Shown: positions 53,025 to 62,189, counted from the stretch's first letter. The stretch is 64,000 nucleotides of DNA from CATOSP01 sp965237775 (GCA_965237775.1 OZ250155.1:1860001-1924000), one strand, 5' to 3'. Made by a program: numbers and translations. Notes: generated by a model from the letters alone, not told the origin.

Positions 53025-54191
53025 ATGGCAACTAGCGGAACAAGTCAGCGGGACATCGCCATCGTTGGAGTGGCCGAGTCCGACGTGATGGGCACCGTGC
53101 CCAACAAGTCTTCATTGCAGCACCACGGGGAAGCGGCCCACAACGCGCTTGCCGACGCCGGTCTATCCAAGAACGACGTCAACGGGCTGTTTACCGCCGG
53201 GTTTTCCACCCTGGCCACCGCCGAATACATGGGCATCCAGCCGGGGTTCACCGATAACACGTCAGTCGGAGGTTCGTCGTTCGTAATCCACGTCGCTCAC
53301 GCCGTTGCCGCCATCCGGGCAGGCTTCTGCGACGTCGCGCTCATTACCCACGGCCAGGCGGGAAGGTCCACCAGGGGCCGGGTGCCCGGTGATCCCAACC
53401 TGCCCACTGCCCAGTATGAGTCTCCCTACGGTATCATCGGCGCGCCTATCAACTACTCTATAGCCTGCTCCCGGTACATGCACGAATACGGGGAGGACAA
53501 GACGCGGCAGGGTATGGCCGAGGTGGCCGTGGCAACCCGGAAGTGGGCTAACCTGAATCCCAAGGCGGCGATGCACGACACGCCCATGAGCTTTGACGAC
53601 TACCACAATTCCCGTTGGGTATCCTGGCCTTTCCACCTGTTCGACTGCTGCCTGGTCACCGACTCGGGAGCCGCGATAATCGTTGCCTCCGCGGAGAAAG
53701 CGCGGGACTGCGCCAAGGAACCTGTGTGGGTGTTGGGAGCCGCAGAGAGCCACGACCACAACATGATCAGCATGATGCCGTCTTTGACCTCCCTGATTGC
53801 CCATGAGTCGGGCCCCAACGCCATGGCCAGGGCGGGCATTACCCATAGCGACATAGACCTGACCATGATCTACGATTCCTTCACCTACACCGTCATGCTC
53901 ACCCTGGAGGCCCTGGGATTTTGCGGGCGGGGAGAATCCGCCGACTTCGTGGCCAACCAACGCACCGCTCCCGGAGGTGACTTCCCTCTTAACACCAGCG
54001 GCGGCGGGCTGTCCTACACCCATCCGGGCATGTACGGCAGCTTCCTGCTGGTCGAGGCGGTGCGTCAGATTCGGGGTGAGGCCGGAGAGCGTCAGGTAAC
54101 CCCCGGCGGCGACAACCCCAAGGTATCCATCGTCAACGGCACAGGAGGGTCCTTGTCGTCTACCGGAACAGTGGTGCTGGCCAGGGACTAA
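53025..54191 (+). CDS. Thiolase-fold protein lacking the nucleophilic Cys (Ltp2/SCP2-like)
   Basis: 388-residue thiolase-superfamily protein. Where condensing thiolases have VCASG, this reads VGGSS, so the nucleophilic Cys is absent. AAHNALADAG, IRAGFCDVALITHGQ, MIYDSFTYTVMLTLEALGF and SGGGLSYTHPGMYG are kept; tyrosines in the last two segments resemble those used by Ltp2-type steroid-CoA aldolases. A retro-aldolase role is therefore possible. Such enzymes usually have a DUF35 partner, none of which is adjacent here. ATG at 53025 with GGAGG upstream. Confidence 0.88.
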   Translation: MATSGTSQRDIAIVGVAESDVMGTVPNKSSLQHHGEAAHNALADAGLSKNDVNGLFTAGFSTLATAEYMGIQPGFTDNTSVGGSSFVIHVAHAVAAIRAGFCDVALITHGQAGRSTRGRVPGDPNLPTAQYESPYGIIGAPINYSIACSRYMHEYGEDKTRQGMAEVAVATRKWANLNPKAAMHDTPMSFDDYHNSRWVSWPFHLFDCCLVTDSGAAIIVASAEKARDCAKEPVWVLGAAESHDHNMISMMPSLTSLIAHESGPNAMARAGITHSDIDLTMIYDSFTYTVMLTLEALGFCGRGESADFVANQRTAPGGDFPLNTSGGGLSYTHPGMYGSFLLVEAVRQIRGEAGERQVTPGGDNPKVSIVNGTGGSLSSTGTVVLARD

Positions 54192-54236
54192 TGCCGGGGT
54201 AGAGCGCGTCCCTGGACCGTCGCTCAGGAGGACAAC

Positions 54237-55076
54237 ATGGCGGGAGAACTTGACCCCAGGGCGGCGGGAGCACGGCGTTTCGAGGGCCAAGTCGCCGTGA
54301 TAACCGGAGCCGGGCAGGGAATCGGCGCGGCCACGGCCCGCAGGCTTGCCCAAGAAGGGGCGTCAATCGTTATCGGCGACATGGTCGCGGAAACCTCCGA
54401 GAGGGTTTGTGCGGCGGTCCGCGACTTCGGCGGCTCCTGTACGGTCTCCCTCGGCGACCTATCCAAGTTTGAAAATGCCGAGGCGTTGATGGCGGCGGCG
54501 ATGGAGGCCTACGGAAGGATCGACGTGCTGGCCAACATTGCGGGCGGCACCATCTGGTTCCAGTCCTTCCAATATTACACACCCGAGCAAATCCAGGCCG
54601 AGATCGACCGCAGCTTCTGGACCGCCGTATGGTGTTGCCGCGCCGCGCTCCCCCACATGATCGAGCAGGGTTCCGGGGCCATCGTGAACATCGCCACGCA
54701 TGCGGTCACGGGAAGGTTCCGCGTCCCCTACGCGGCGGCCAAGGCGGGCCAGATCGGGTTGACCACGTCCCTGGCGAGAGAAGTCGCCCACCTGGGGATC
54801 AGGGTCAACTGCGTCGCGCCCAGCGGCACCGGCGCTGACGACAGGGTAACTCCCCGGGACTTCGGCGTCACAGTAGCCGTGCCCGAGCTGCCGGAAGAGG
54901 AGCAAGCCGACCAGGCCGAGTACCGCTCGGCGACCCGAAGCTCGGAGATACCCATGGGCAGACGGGGCGAAGCTTACGAGCAGGCTGCTGCCATCGCGTT
55001 CCTCGCGTCCCAGGACGCCTCCTACGTTACCGGCCAGGTCCTGGCGGTGGGCGGAGGGCAGCCGTACCCGTTTTAG
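54237..55076 (+). CDS. BenD-like SDR (cis-dihydrodiol dehydrogenase type)
   Basis: 279 residues. ITGAGQGIGAATARRL and DVLANIAGGT form the cofactor site. NIATHAVTGRFRVPYAAAKAG aligns with the BenD pattern NVSSxATRGxxRVPYxAAK, keeping the Tyr and Lys but with Ala-Thr where two Ser are usual. The gene precedes a Rieske oxygenase, and BenD-type enzymes rearomatise the cis-diol made by such oxygenases, so a shared pathway is likely. Whether Thr can replace the catalytic Ser is unproven. Confidence 0.9.
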   Translation: MAGELDPRAAGARRFEGQVAVITGAGQGIGAATARRLAQEGASIVIGDMVAETSERVCAAVRDFGGSCTVSLGDLSKFENAEALMAAAMEAYGRIDVLANIAGGTIWFQSFQYYTPEQIQAEIDRSFWTAVWCCRAALPHMIEQGSGAIVNIATHAVTGRFRVPYAAAKAGQIGLTTSLAREVAHLGIRVNCVAPSGTGADDRVTPRDFGVTVAVPELPEEEQADQAEYRSATRSSEIPMGRRGEAYEQAAAIAFLASQDASYVTGQVLAVGGGQPYPF

Positions 55077-55156
55077 CTACCTGCCCCTTCTCCGAATTCT
55101 TGACATTTCTGCTACTATGACGGAAACCGGCCAATCAACGGGATAGGACAGGGAAT

Positions 55157-56605
55157 ATGGGACTGAAAAGACTGCTGCTTAAACCCCTTTCAGGTTATCC
55201 CGGCGGATACAAGCAGATGCGGCGCGGCTTCCAGGGCTTCAACTCCACTCCCCCTTTCAAGGTCCCCGATGACCCCACCGACCGCCGCAGCAGGATTCCG
55301 CCCACGGGATACCGTGAGTACTGGTATCCAGCTCTCCCCGCCAAGGACGTCAAGAAGAACGCTCCGTCAATGCTTCGGATGCTGGGCACTGACGTGATCT
55401 TTTTCAAGGACAAGCAGGGTGAGGTGCAGGCCTTGCTCGACTGGTGCCCCCACCGCGCGGTCTACCTCTCCATGGGGCGGTGCTACTTCGAGGGGTTCGT
55501 AACCTGTCCGTATCACGGGGCAACCTTCGACGGTGACGGCAACTGTGTGGCGTTTCTGACCGAGGGCCCGGAGTCCAAGATGGTTGGCGCTCCGGGGATG
55601 AAGGCCCGCAAGTTCCCCACCGTGACGCTCAAGGGTATGGTGTTCGTCTGGATGGGCGACGGTGAGCCTGTCGCCCCTGAAGAGGACATCCCGCCGGAGA
55701 TGTTTGAGGACAACAACATCTGCCGGCCGTCATTCTGCATGTTCGATTGCAACTGGGTGCTGGTGCTGGAGAACACCATGGACGCCCATAACGCTTTCAT
55801 GGTGCACCGGAACGCGCTGCGCATTTTGGGAAGCCGGGTCGGTGGCCGCCCGAGGACTCCATTGGGCTACCGGGTCAACCTGGTTAACAACAAGAACGTC
55901 CACTATCGGCCGGGCAGCGGCAAGTCGTCGACAGAGAAGTATTACTACGACGATGACGGCAATATTCCCTACCAGATGTATTACCCCGGCGTAGACGGCG
56001 TCTGGCCTCTACACAAGTGGAGGCTTGCCTGGACATGGTTCTTTGATTGGAAGGCAAAGCGCAGAGGACAGGACCCATCCATGAGAAGGGCCTCGCCCGC
56101 CGACACTCCCGACGTGAATGAGTGGAACGGCACCCGCCTTCCGGGCATGTCCCGCACCGGCGGCAACAACCGCTATTTCCGGAGCACCCGCTGGCCCGTC
56201 CCCGTGGAGGAGAACCTTACCCGTATGGTCTACCTCAACGTGGAGCGGTACGCCAAGCCGCCTGGTTTGGTGCGCATAATGGTAAGGGGAGTCACCTGGC
56301 CCTACCGGAACTGGGAGCTTAACTTCAACTTCCGCAACCAGGACTACGACGCCGAGAAGTACACCCAATACTCGTTGCCGGAGTACCTGTCATCCACCGA
56401 CTCGGTAGTGGTCGCCATGCGCCGCCTCTTCGTAGAACACGCTCGCGACGTGCAAAGGCGCAGGGCGCGGGAAGAGGAACTGCCGGAGGTCCTGGAAGAG
56501 ACCGAAGCCGAGAGGATGGTCCGGGAAGGCGACCTCCGCGTTGCCGAAGCTAGCGCGGTGTTCGATGCCGACCGGCTGGAAGAAGAGCTACTAAGGCGCG
56601 TTTAA
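55157..56605 (+). CDS. Rieske non-heme iron oxygenase, large subunit
   Basis: 482-residue oxygenase alpha subunit. The Rieske site is CPHRAVYLS and CPYHGATFDGDG (CxH then CxxH) at residues about 95-120. The mononuclear iron site is in ENTMDAHNAFMVH, with the two His. VPVEENLTRM is a C-terminal landmark. Longer than many relatives because of an acidic, helix-forming C-terminus rich in Glu and Arg. Ferredoxin and reductase partners are not adjacent. It likely hydroxylates an aromatic or alkaloid-like ring. Confidence 0.92.
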   Translation: MGLKRLLLKPLSGYPGGYKQMRRGFQGFNSTPPFKVPDDPTDRRSRIPPTGYREYWYPALPAKDVKKNAPSMLRMLGTDVIFFKDKQGEVQALLDWCPHRAVYLSMGRCYFEGFVTCPYHGATFDGDGNCVAFLTEGPESKMVGAPGMKARKFPTVTLKGMVFVWMGDGEPVAPEEDIPPEMFEDNNICRPSFCMFDCNWVLVLENTMDAHNAFMVHRNALRILGSRVGGRPRTPLGYRVNLVNNKNVHYRPGSGKSSTEKYYYDDDGNIPYQMYYPGVDGVWPLHKWRLAWTWFFDWKAKRRGQDPSMRRASPADTPDVNEWNGTRLPGMSRTGGNNRYFRSTRWPVPVEENLTRMVYLNVERYAKPPGLVRIMVRGVTWPYRNWELNFNFRNQDYDAEKYTQYSLPEYLSSTDSVVVAMRRLFVEHARDVQRRRAREEELPEVLEETEAERMVREGDLRVAEASAVFDADRLEEELLRRV

Positions 56606-56650
56606 GAGGCGGTTACGCGCCCTCTTGGACCTACCGAAGATGCCGCCGCC

Positions 56651-57760
56651 TCACGCGAAGGCCGGCATCACCTCTTCGGCGAATAGCCTGATGGACATCT
56701 TCGCGGCCTCCGGCGAGATGTAGCCGAACATGTGGCGGGCGCAGAAGATGTTGTGTCCGATGAGGTCATGCTGTTCCTTTAGCTGCTTTGCCACCGTCTC
56801 GGGGCTGCCCACGAGGGCGATACCGTTGTCGACCCAGAAGTCGTAGGACCTGGCCCGCTCGGAGAAGACCCGGCGCAACTCGGCCCGCTCCGGCGTCCCC
56901 GGGTCTCCCCCTCTCATGCCGTCCGGGCCATGACCTATGCGGGTCCCGCGGATGATGTCCTGGCCTTTCCCCGCGGGTACGGCGTCTGGATACAAGGCGG
57001 TTGCCAGGTGGGGTTCCGCTTGTTCACGGGCTTTCTCGTCCGTTTCCGCAACGTGAACGTGCCGGGTCAAGAAGGTCTTCGGCATCGGGGTCTGGTGCCC
57101 CGCCGCGCGCCAGAGTCCCCGCCAAGTCTCGAACTTTTCGGCGATGACCTGGTCGGTGTCAATGTTTTGGGACACGTGGAAATTGTTCTGGGCCGCATAC
57201 TCAAAACTGGCCGCGCTGTGGCAACCGAACCATACAGGTGGGTGGGGTTGCTGGAACGGCTTGGGAGAGGTCAGCACCTCGTCAAACTGGAAGAATTCGC
57301 CGTTGTAAGTGACGCTGTCCTGTGTCCACGCCTGCAGGATGACGTCCAGGGCTTCCTCGCTGATATCCCGCCTGCGGTCGAAGTCGACCTTCCAACGCAA
57401 GAATTCGTGGCTCGTGACACCGGTGCCCGCCCCGAATTCCACCCGCCCCCGCGAAAGATGATCTAGCATCGCCACATCTTCGGCCAACCGTATCGGGTGA
57501 TGGAAGGGCAACTGGTAAATCATCACACCAAACCGCATTGCGCTCGTGCCACGGGCCAGCGCCGTCAGGTACACGCTGGGCGCACTGAGAAAGCTGACGT
57601 CGGAAGTTTGATGCTCGATGGAGAAATAGTACTTGTACCCCATTTGCTCCGCTTCCTGTGCGCCGCGTATGTGTTCGTCATAGACGTCCGCCGCAACTGC
57701 GTGGGACTCCATCTGAGCCTGGTCCAGCACGTCGTACAGGCCGATTTCCATCTTTGACAT
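56651..57760 (-). CDS. LLM-class flavin-dependent monooxygenase (paralogue 4)
   Basis: 369 residues. EQMGYKYYFSIEHQT contains the flavin-site EH pair, VMIYQLPFHHPIRLAEDVAMLDHLSRGRVEFGAGTGV is characteristic, and PHPPVWFGCHSAASFEYAAQ follows. ATG at 57760 (MSKMEIGLY) lies 9 nt after AGGAGG, preferred over 57784. Convergent with the Rieske gene. A member of the same broad family as paralogues 1-3. Confidence 0.93.
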   Translation of the reverse strand: MSKMEIGLYDVLDQAQMESHAVAADVYDEHIRGAQEAEQMGYKYYFSIEHQTSDVSFLSAPSVYLTALARGTSAMRFGVMIYQLPFHHPIRLAEDVAMLDHLSRGRVEFGAGTGVTSHEFLRWKVDFDRRRDISEEALDVILQAWTQDSVTYNGEFFQFDEVLTSPKPFQQPHPPVWFGCHSAASFEYAAQNNFHVSQNIDTDQVIAEKFETWRGLWRAAGHQTPMPKTFLTRHVHVAETDEKAREQAEPHLATALYPDAVPAGKGQDIIRGTRIGHGPDGMRGGDPGTPERAELRRVFSERARSYDFWVDNGIALVGSPETVAKQLKEQHDLIGHNIFCARHMFGYISPEAAKMSIRLFAEEVMPAFA

Positions 57761-57850
57761 TCCCCTAAACCTCCTGGCTATCATCAGCGTGATACAGTTG
57801 CGGCTTCACCTTACCATAGCCCGTAGTATAATGCCGGTGGTTTCCAGGGA

Positions 57851-58224
57851 GGTAACTGTTCAGACTCGAGGACGCGTATTGGCCTAATCCCAAATCGGGC
57901 ATCTCCATGATGATTCTCGAACGATGTTCCTCAGCCGCAACCACTCATTCCCCGCAACCCGTCATTCCCGCGCAGGGAGACCTTTGCGTAACCTTCCGCG
58001 ACTCCCGCGAAAGCGAGAATCCAGAGTGTGCCCAGATACGGAGGACGCCCTCACCCTAACCCTCTCCCGGAGGGAGAGGGGATTATTCAAAGGTCTCCGC
58101 AGGCGGGAATCCAGAAATGCCAATGATAGCGACCGTTCTTGGTTGCAAAGGTTTCTGGATTCCGGGTCAAGCCCGGAATGACGGGCTGGGAATAGGAAGG
58201 ACGCATCAAGTCTGAACAGTTACC
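57851..58224. mobile_element. 374-bp inverted-repeat element flanked by 6-bp direct repeats
   Basis: GGTAACTGTTCAGACT (57851-57866) is the exact complement of 58209-58224. CAGGGA stands directly outside each end (57845-57850 and 58225-58230), a possible target duplication. The interior is non-coding and contains several dispersed palindromic units (CCCGCGAAAGCGAGAATCC, TCTCCCGGAGGGAGA, CTGGATTCCGGGTCAAGCCCGGAATGACGG). It sits just before the ribosome site of the hydrolase gene at 58240. Confidence 0.7.
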
Positions 58225-58239
58225 CAGGGAGGGATAGAC

Positions 58240-59049
58240 ATGACTACTGTGGATTTTTCTTTGCTGGACAGCCCTGAGGCGTCGGCCCGCTCCTTTTACC
58301 CCAGGTCCCACTGGACGAAAACCCCCGAAGGGGCGGTGGACTACGCAATCGACGTTGAGGAAGACATCGTTTTGTCGTCACGGTTCTTCCCAGTGGGGTT
58401 GGCGAATCCTACCATCCTGTTTTTCTATGGCAACGGCGAAACCGCGGCCGGATACGACGTCATAGCACCGTTTTACAACGACATAGGTGTGAACTTCTTC
58501 GTCGCGGATTACCGTGGGTACGGAGCGGCCGGGGGATCACCGGCATTCACCAAGATGCTCTCCGACTCCCATAAGGTGCTTGAGTCGCTGCGAGAGACAA
58601 TGGAGGTCCGCCAGTTCACCGGCCCCCTGTACGTCATGGGACGGTCTATGGGGCGGCACTCCGCATTCGAGTTGGCGGTCAACGCCTCGGAACAGATCAA
58701 CGGAGTAATCATCGAAAGTGGGCGTCCCACCATCGGCAATTTCACACAGGGCCTGGCTCCCGGCGTTGCCGACGCGCTGGAAGCTGCGTACGTCGCCAAG
58801 GTCCACTCCATTAACATTCCCGCCCTCGTGATCCACGGGCAATGGGACGAAGGCGCGCCCCTGAGAGACGCCGTGGAGATGCACAACAACTTGCAGACCA
58901 CCGCCAAACACCTGGAAATTATCCCCGGGGCCGGGCATAACGACCTTATGTACGTCGGCATGAGCCAGTACTTCCGCGGGATTCGGGAATTCTTGGTCCG
59001 GTATGCGGGCCGCCGAAGTAATTCAGACTCGCCCAATGTAGGAGACTAG
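58240..59049 (+). CDS. Alpha/beta hydrolase
   Basis: 269 residues. ILFFYGNGETAAGYD is the first strand and oxyanion loop, VADYRGYGAAGGSP the second, MGRSMGRHSA the nucleophile elbow, HGQWDEGAPL the acid and PGAGHNDLMY the His. It is a dienelactone-hydrolase/BAAT-like esterase of unknown substrate. The native promoter region has been replaced by the 374-bp element, although the ribosome site GGGAGGG is intact. Precedes a VOC gene by 5 nt. Confidence 0.9.
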   Translation: MTTVDFSLLDSPEASARSFYPRSHWTKTPEGAVDYAIDVEEDIVLSSRFFPVGLANPTILFFYGNGETAAGYDVIAPFYNDIGVNFFVADYRGYGAAGGSPAFTKMLSDSHKVLESLRETMEVRQFTGPLYVMGRSMGRHSAFELAVNASEQINGVIIESGRPTIGNFTQGLAPGVADALEAAYVAKVHSINIPALVIHGQWDEGAPLRDAVEMHNNLQTTAKHLEIIPGAGHNDLMYVGMSQYFRGIREFLVRYAGRRSNSDSPNVGD

Positions 59050-59054
59050 AGCCG

Positions 59055-59504
59055 ATGCAAGCCTCTTGCGTAACTCACATAGGTATCTGCGTTCGAGACA
59101 TGGACAAATCCCTGGCCTTCTACCGGGACGCGCTGGGTATGACCGTCTTAGGCGACCGGCCCACCGACCCCACCGAGGGAGGCCGCCAGCACAATTACAA
59201 ACATGCCCGGAAGGTTAGGAGATGGGTCAGCCTAGCCTACGGCGACGGCGCGACCCCTACGTTGACTCTGACCAGCCATCCAGGGGAGACGCCCGACGGT
59301 GAACCGATTCTGCTGGACCAAGTCGGCATCAGCCACATCTCCTTCGGCGTGGAAGACGTGGCGGGCTTGGCCCAGGAGTTGATTTCAAAAGGGTTTGAAC
59401 TGGGAGGTCCCCTGGAGTCCTTCACCAATGAAGACGGAGAGGTCCGCAGCATCTATGTCCGAGACCCCGACGGGATACTGGTCCAGTTCAACCGGCCTTC
59501 GTAG
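59055..59504 (+). CDS. VOC-superfamily protein (paralogue B)
   Basis: 149 residues, close paralogue of the VOC protein at 31014. THIGICVRDMDKSLAFYRD, GISHISFGVEDVAG and RDPDGILVQFNRPS mark the two half-domains. A likely operon partner of the hydrolase at 58240. Confidence 0.9.
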   Translation: MQASCVTHIGICVRDMDKSLAFYRDALGMTVLGDRPTDPTEGGRQHNYKHARKVRRWVSLAYGDGATPTLTLTSHPGETPDGEPILLDQVGISHISFGVEDVAGLAQELISKGFELGGPLESFTNEDGEVRSIYVRDPDGILVQFNRPS

Positions 59505-59550
59505 CACCTCCGGCCCTTCCCGTCGATCCAGGGCATCCTTGCTCTTTGGA

Positions 59551-59655
59551 AACTATCTCAAATCTCTACAGGCCTGCAGATGGGGAGAGAAATCCCCCTC
59601 AGTCCCCCTTTTTCGAAAGGGGGAGGCAGCGGGTTCAACGGGTTTTGAGATAGTT
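59551..59655. mobile_element. 105-bp inverted-repeat element
   Basis: AACTATCTCAAA (59551-59562) and its exact complement TTTGAGATAGTT (59644-59655) bound a non-coding interior with a strong central palindrome CCCCCTTTTTCGAAAGGGGG. Inserted at the 3' end of the CaiB remnant. No convincing target duplication. Confidence 0.6.
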
Positions 59656-60175
59656 ACTTCCTCCTCCGGGTCGGGGGTGTCTCCGGTGATGCCCCGGTCG
59701 ATCAGGCTGGCGCTCTCCCTTTCTGGGATGCCGAGCAGGTGGCGAAAGACCTCGACGCTGTGTTGGCCCAGGGTTGGAGACGGGTCTCGCGGCTTCTGTG
59801 GGGAGTCGGCTAGCCGCCAGGGAATACCCGCGTGGCGGTACGTGCCGGTCAGCGGGTGGGCTACGTCGTCGAAGAAAGCCCTGGCGTTTAGCTGGGGGTT
59901 TTCCAGGACCTGGGCTGAGTTGGCTACCGGAGCGGAGCGGAGGGGATGCCCACGGCCTGCAGCTTCTCCGTCACCGTGTCAGCCTCCTGATCGGATGTCC
60001 ATTCCTCGACCGCTTGTTCCAACTGGTCGACGTGCTCTGTCCGCCCGCCGAGGGTTGAATATCGGGGGTCAGAAGCAAGGTCGGGGCGGTCCATAACCTC
60101 GCAGAGGCGGCGCCATTCGGCGTTGGAACGGACGGCAATCGCAACCCAGGAATCTTGGCCCTGGCACGGAAAGCT
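59656..60175 (-). pseudogene. Remnant of a CaiB/BaiF CoA-transferase, C-terminal part
   Basis: In one frame SWVAIAVRSNAEWRRLCEVM, DRPDLASDPRY and VTEKLQAVGIPSAPLR match the C-terminal third of class III CoA-transferases. A stop at about 59921 interrupts it, and the rest (PVANSAQVLENPQLNARAFFDDV, HAGIPWRLADSP, LGQHSVEVFRHLLG) follows in another frame, shifted at the direct-repeat CTCCGCTCCG. The N-terminal two-thirds are missing here. Confidence 0.8.
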
Positions 60176-60392
60176 ACAGCACGGTGGCGCCCAGGGAAAT
60201 GTAGCCAATGCTGCCCATGCCCACGAACAGTAGAATGGCCCAGGACACCCAGAACCAGTGGGACCAGGCGAAGGCAAACAGGGCCGCTTCTAACAGCAGG
60301 AGGGCACCGATAAGCAGCAGGTTTTTCTTTTTGCCGACCGAGGAAGAGTTGGGCGGCCACCCGAATATCTGGATTTCGAAACCCACCGACAA
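60176..60392 (-). pseudogene. Fragment of an MFS-type transporter
   Basis: About 70 codons with two hydrophobic segments: LLLIGALLLLEAALFAFAW and WAILLFVGMGSIGYISLGAT, like the last part of an MFS half-domain. No full transporter surrounds it. It leads straight into the CaiB remnant, giving an artificial joint. Confidence 0.65.
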
Positions 60393-60453
60393 TCCGGGTG
60401 GCCGACCGCGCCCCAGTTAGCGTGAGTGGCAGGGAGGGGCCTACGTGACCACG

Positions 60454-61101
60454 TTACCGCGCGATCTGTTGCTTGGCTTCCTCGATATGGATCTCCTTCA
60501 CGACGAACGCGTCGTCCACCCGTAGCGGAATACCCCGGGCGTCGTCCACGTACACGAACTTGGCTCTGTTGGCCCTCCTGTGCAGCAGGCCTGCGGCCCT
60601 TTCGGTGCACTCGTCGTTGAAGCACACCTTCGCCCTGGTCACGGTGGGCTCGGTCTCAACACGCGAGTCCTCGATGGGGAACGGTGGCGGCATGGAGCCG
60701 ACTAGCATCGTTGTGTTCTCACCAACCGTTTCCGCATACGTCAATTCGCCAGAGGGGTTGTACTCGGTGTAGGAGTCGCCGTTCACCCGTGTGGAGGACA
60801 CCACCCTGCTGGTCGATCCCACCTTGGTGGTGATGGTGGGGGCCTCGACGACGGTGTCGGTCCACTGGGTCTGGGACTGATACTCCAGCCGCCGCACCTC
60901 TCTGGTGGTCACGGCTGGGGACGACCCGATCGAATACACGATCCCATTGGTCTCGTAGACCATCGTGAACGGGGGCCATTCCGGGATGACCGGGCCAGCG
61001 GGTCCATCGGCCCAGGCCGACATCGCGACGACGACGCTCGTAGCGACCACCGCGGCGATGAGCAACACAAGGCCCAACCTTAGCGTTTGGCTACTAGACA
61101 T
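60454..61101 (-). CDS. Secreted or membrane-anchored protein of unknown function
   Basis: 215 residues. The N-terminal LRLGLVLLIAAVVATSVVVA after a short basic start is a signal peptide or anchor, followed by polar beta-rich sequence with many Thr, Ser and Val. A Cys pair (KVCFNDECTE) could form a disulfide. No domain recognised. AGGAAGG precedes the ATG, overlapping the end of the chimeric pseudogene. Appears intact amid the surrounding fragments. Confidence 0.65.
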   Translation of the reverse strand: MSSSQTLRLGLVLLIAAVVATSVVVAMSAWADGPAGPVIPEWPPFTMVYETNGIVYSIGSSPAVTTREVRRLEYQSQTQWTDTVVEAPTITTKVGSTSRVVSSTRVNGDSYTEYNPSGELTYAETVGENTTMLVGSMPPPFPIEDSRVETEPTVTRAKVCFNDECTERAAGLLHRRANRAKFVYVDDARGIPLRVDDAFVVKEIHIEEAKQQIAR

Positions 61102-61115
61102 TTGATACCTTCCTT

Positions 61116-62189
61116 CTATTCAACATAATGCCGGTGCCAGTTTCCGAACCATTGACGTGTGCCCATATCGGTGCCCACGCTGTAGAAGAAGGTGTACTTG
61201 AGTCGCTGGTCCACGCGGGCGGAGCCTTCCAGCGTCACGTCGTTGTTCAGATTCCACCAGCACAGGCCATTAACCGAACTTCCGCAGGCTCGCCAAGGCC
61301 CGGCGTCCACCGATGCTTCCGTTTCCCACGAATTGCCGTCCCATGCCTTATATAGAGTAGTGTCTCGCATCCACTGGGGCCCGTACTGGCCGAAGGGCGT
61401 AGCCGACACCAACGCCATTCCGGGATTGAGCTTCTGGAGAGCGTCAAAGCCCAGCCCCATGGCGTCCATGGCGCCGGGAGGGAAGTTCTCGACCACGATG
61501 TCGGCGGTGCTGAGAAGCTGCCGTAGCGGGAATTTACCCTGCTGGGAATCGAGGTTCAGAGTAACGCCCCGCTTGTTGGTGTTGAGGTAGATGAACATAC
61601 CGCCGCTCTCGGCGGGCACGATCCTGTTGATAAGCCCGATCCGTTCCGCCTCGACGGCGTCGATCCAATCTCCGGTGAACAGGTATTCCTTGGCCTTCCG
61701 GACTCCGATCTCCCAGGGCAGGCTGGAGTATTGGACGTGGGGGCCGCCCCACCGCACCGTCCGGTCTGAAAAACGGGCATTGTCCGCCGCAACTATGAGG
61801 TCGCAGGAGGTGGCCAGGATTAGCCCGCCCATGATGCAATAGCCCTGCACCTGGGCGATGGTGGGCTTGGGGAAGTCGCGCCAGCGCAGGGTGTTGGCCA
61901 GGTTTTGGTCCTAGCTGCGTTTGAACTGCCCCGACATGCCGTCGGCGTAGGGACGCCGCCGCCGGTCTTCCATCTCCTGGGGGCTGCCCACGTCGTGACC
62001 CGCGGAGAAGTGCTTGCCCGCGCCGGCGATTATAACGACCCGGACCGACTCGTCCTCCGCCGCCTCCGCCAGGGCTTGGTCGAGCTCCTCCCGCATAAGA
62101 CGGCTCTGGGCGTTGAGCACCTCCGGCCGGTTGACGGTAATTTTGAGGACCGCCTGGTCCTGGTCAAGCAACAGGTTTTTTAACGCCAT
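61116..62189 (-). pseudogene. Chimeric pseudogene: crotonase, CoA-transferase and secreted-protein pieces
   Basis: Starts as an enoyl-CoA hydratase-family protein from ATG 62189 (LKITVNRPEVLNAQSRLM, AGAGKHFSAGHDV). A TAG at 61912-61914 sits where Trp is expected (FKRS-stop-DQNLANTLRW). The frame continues as crotonase (GYCIMGGLILATSCDLIVAA, IGLINRIVPA) to about 61608. It then runs, without a frame change, into the N-terminal part of a CaiB CoA-transferase (YLNTNKRGVTLNLDSQQG, ADIVVENFPPGAMDAMGLG) to about 61377. It ends as 86 residues of an unrelated Trp-rich sequence (DTTLYKAWDGNSW to QWFGNWHRHYVE). Catalytic Asp of CaiB is missing. The joints may be real or assembly artefacts. Confidence 0.75.

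Noticed and set aside
53262..54353. 363-codon minus-strand frame
   Set aside because: Antisense to the thiolase-like gene; composition is that of a shadow frame.
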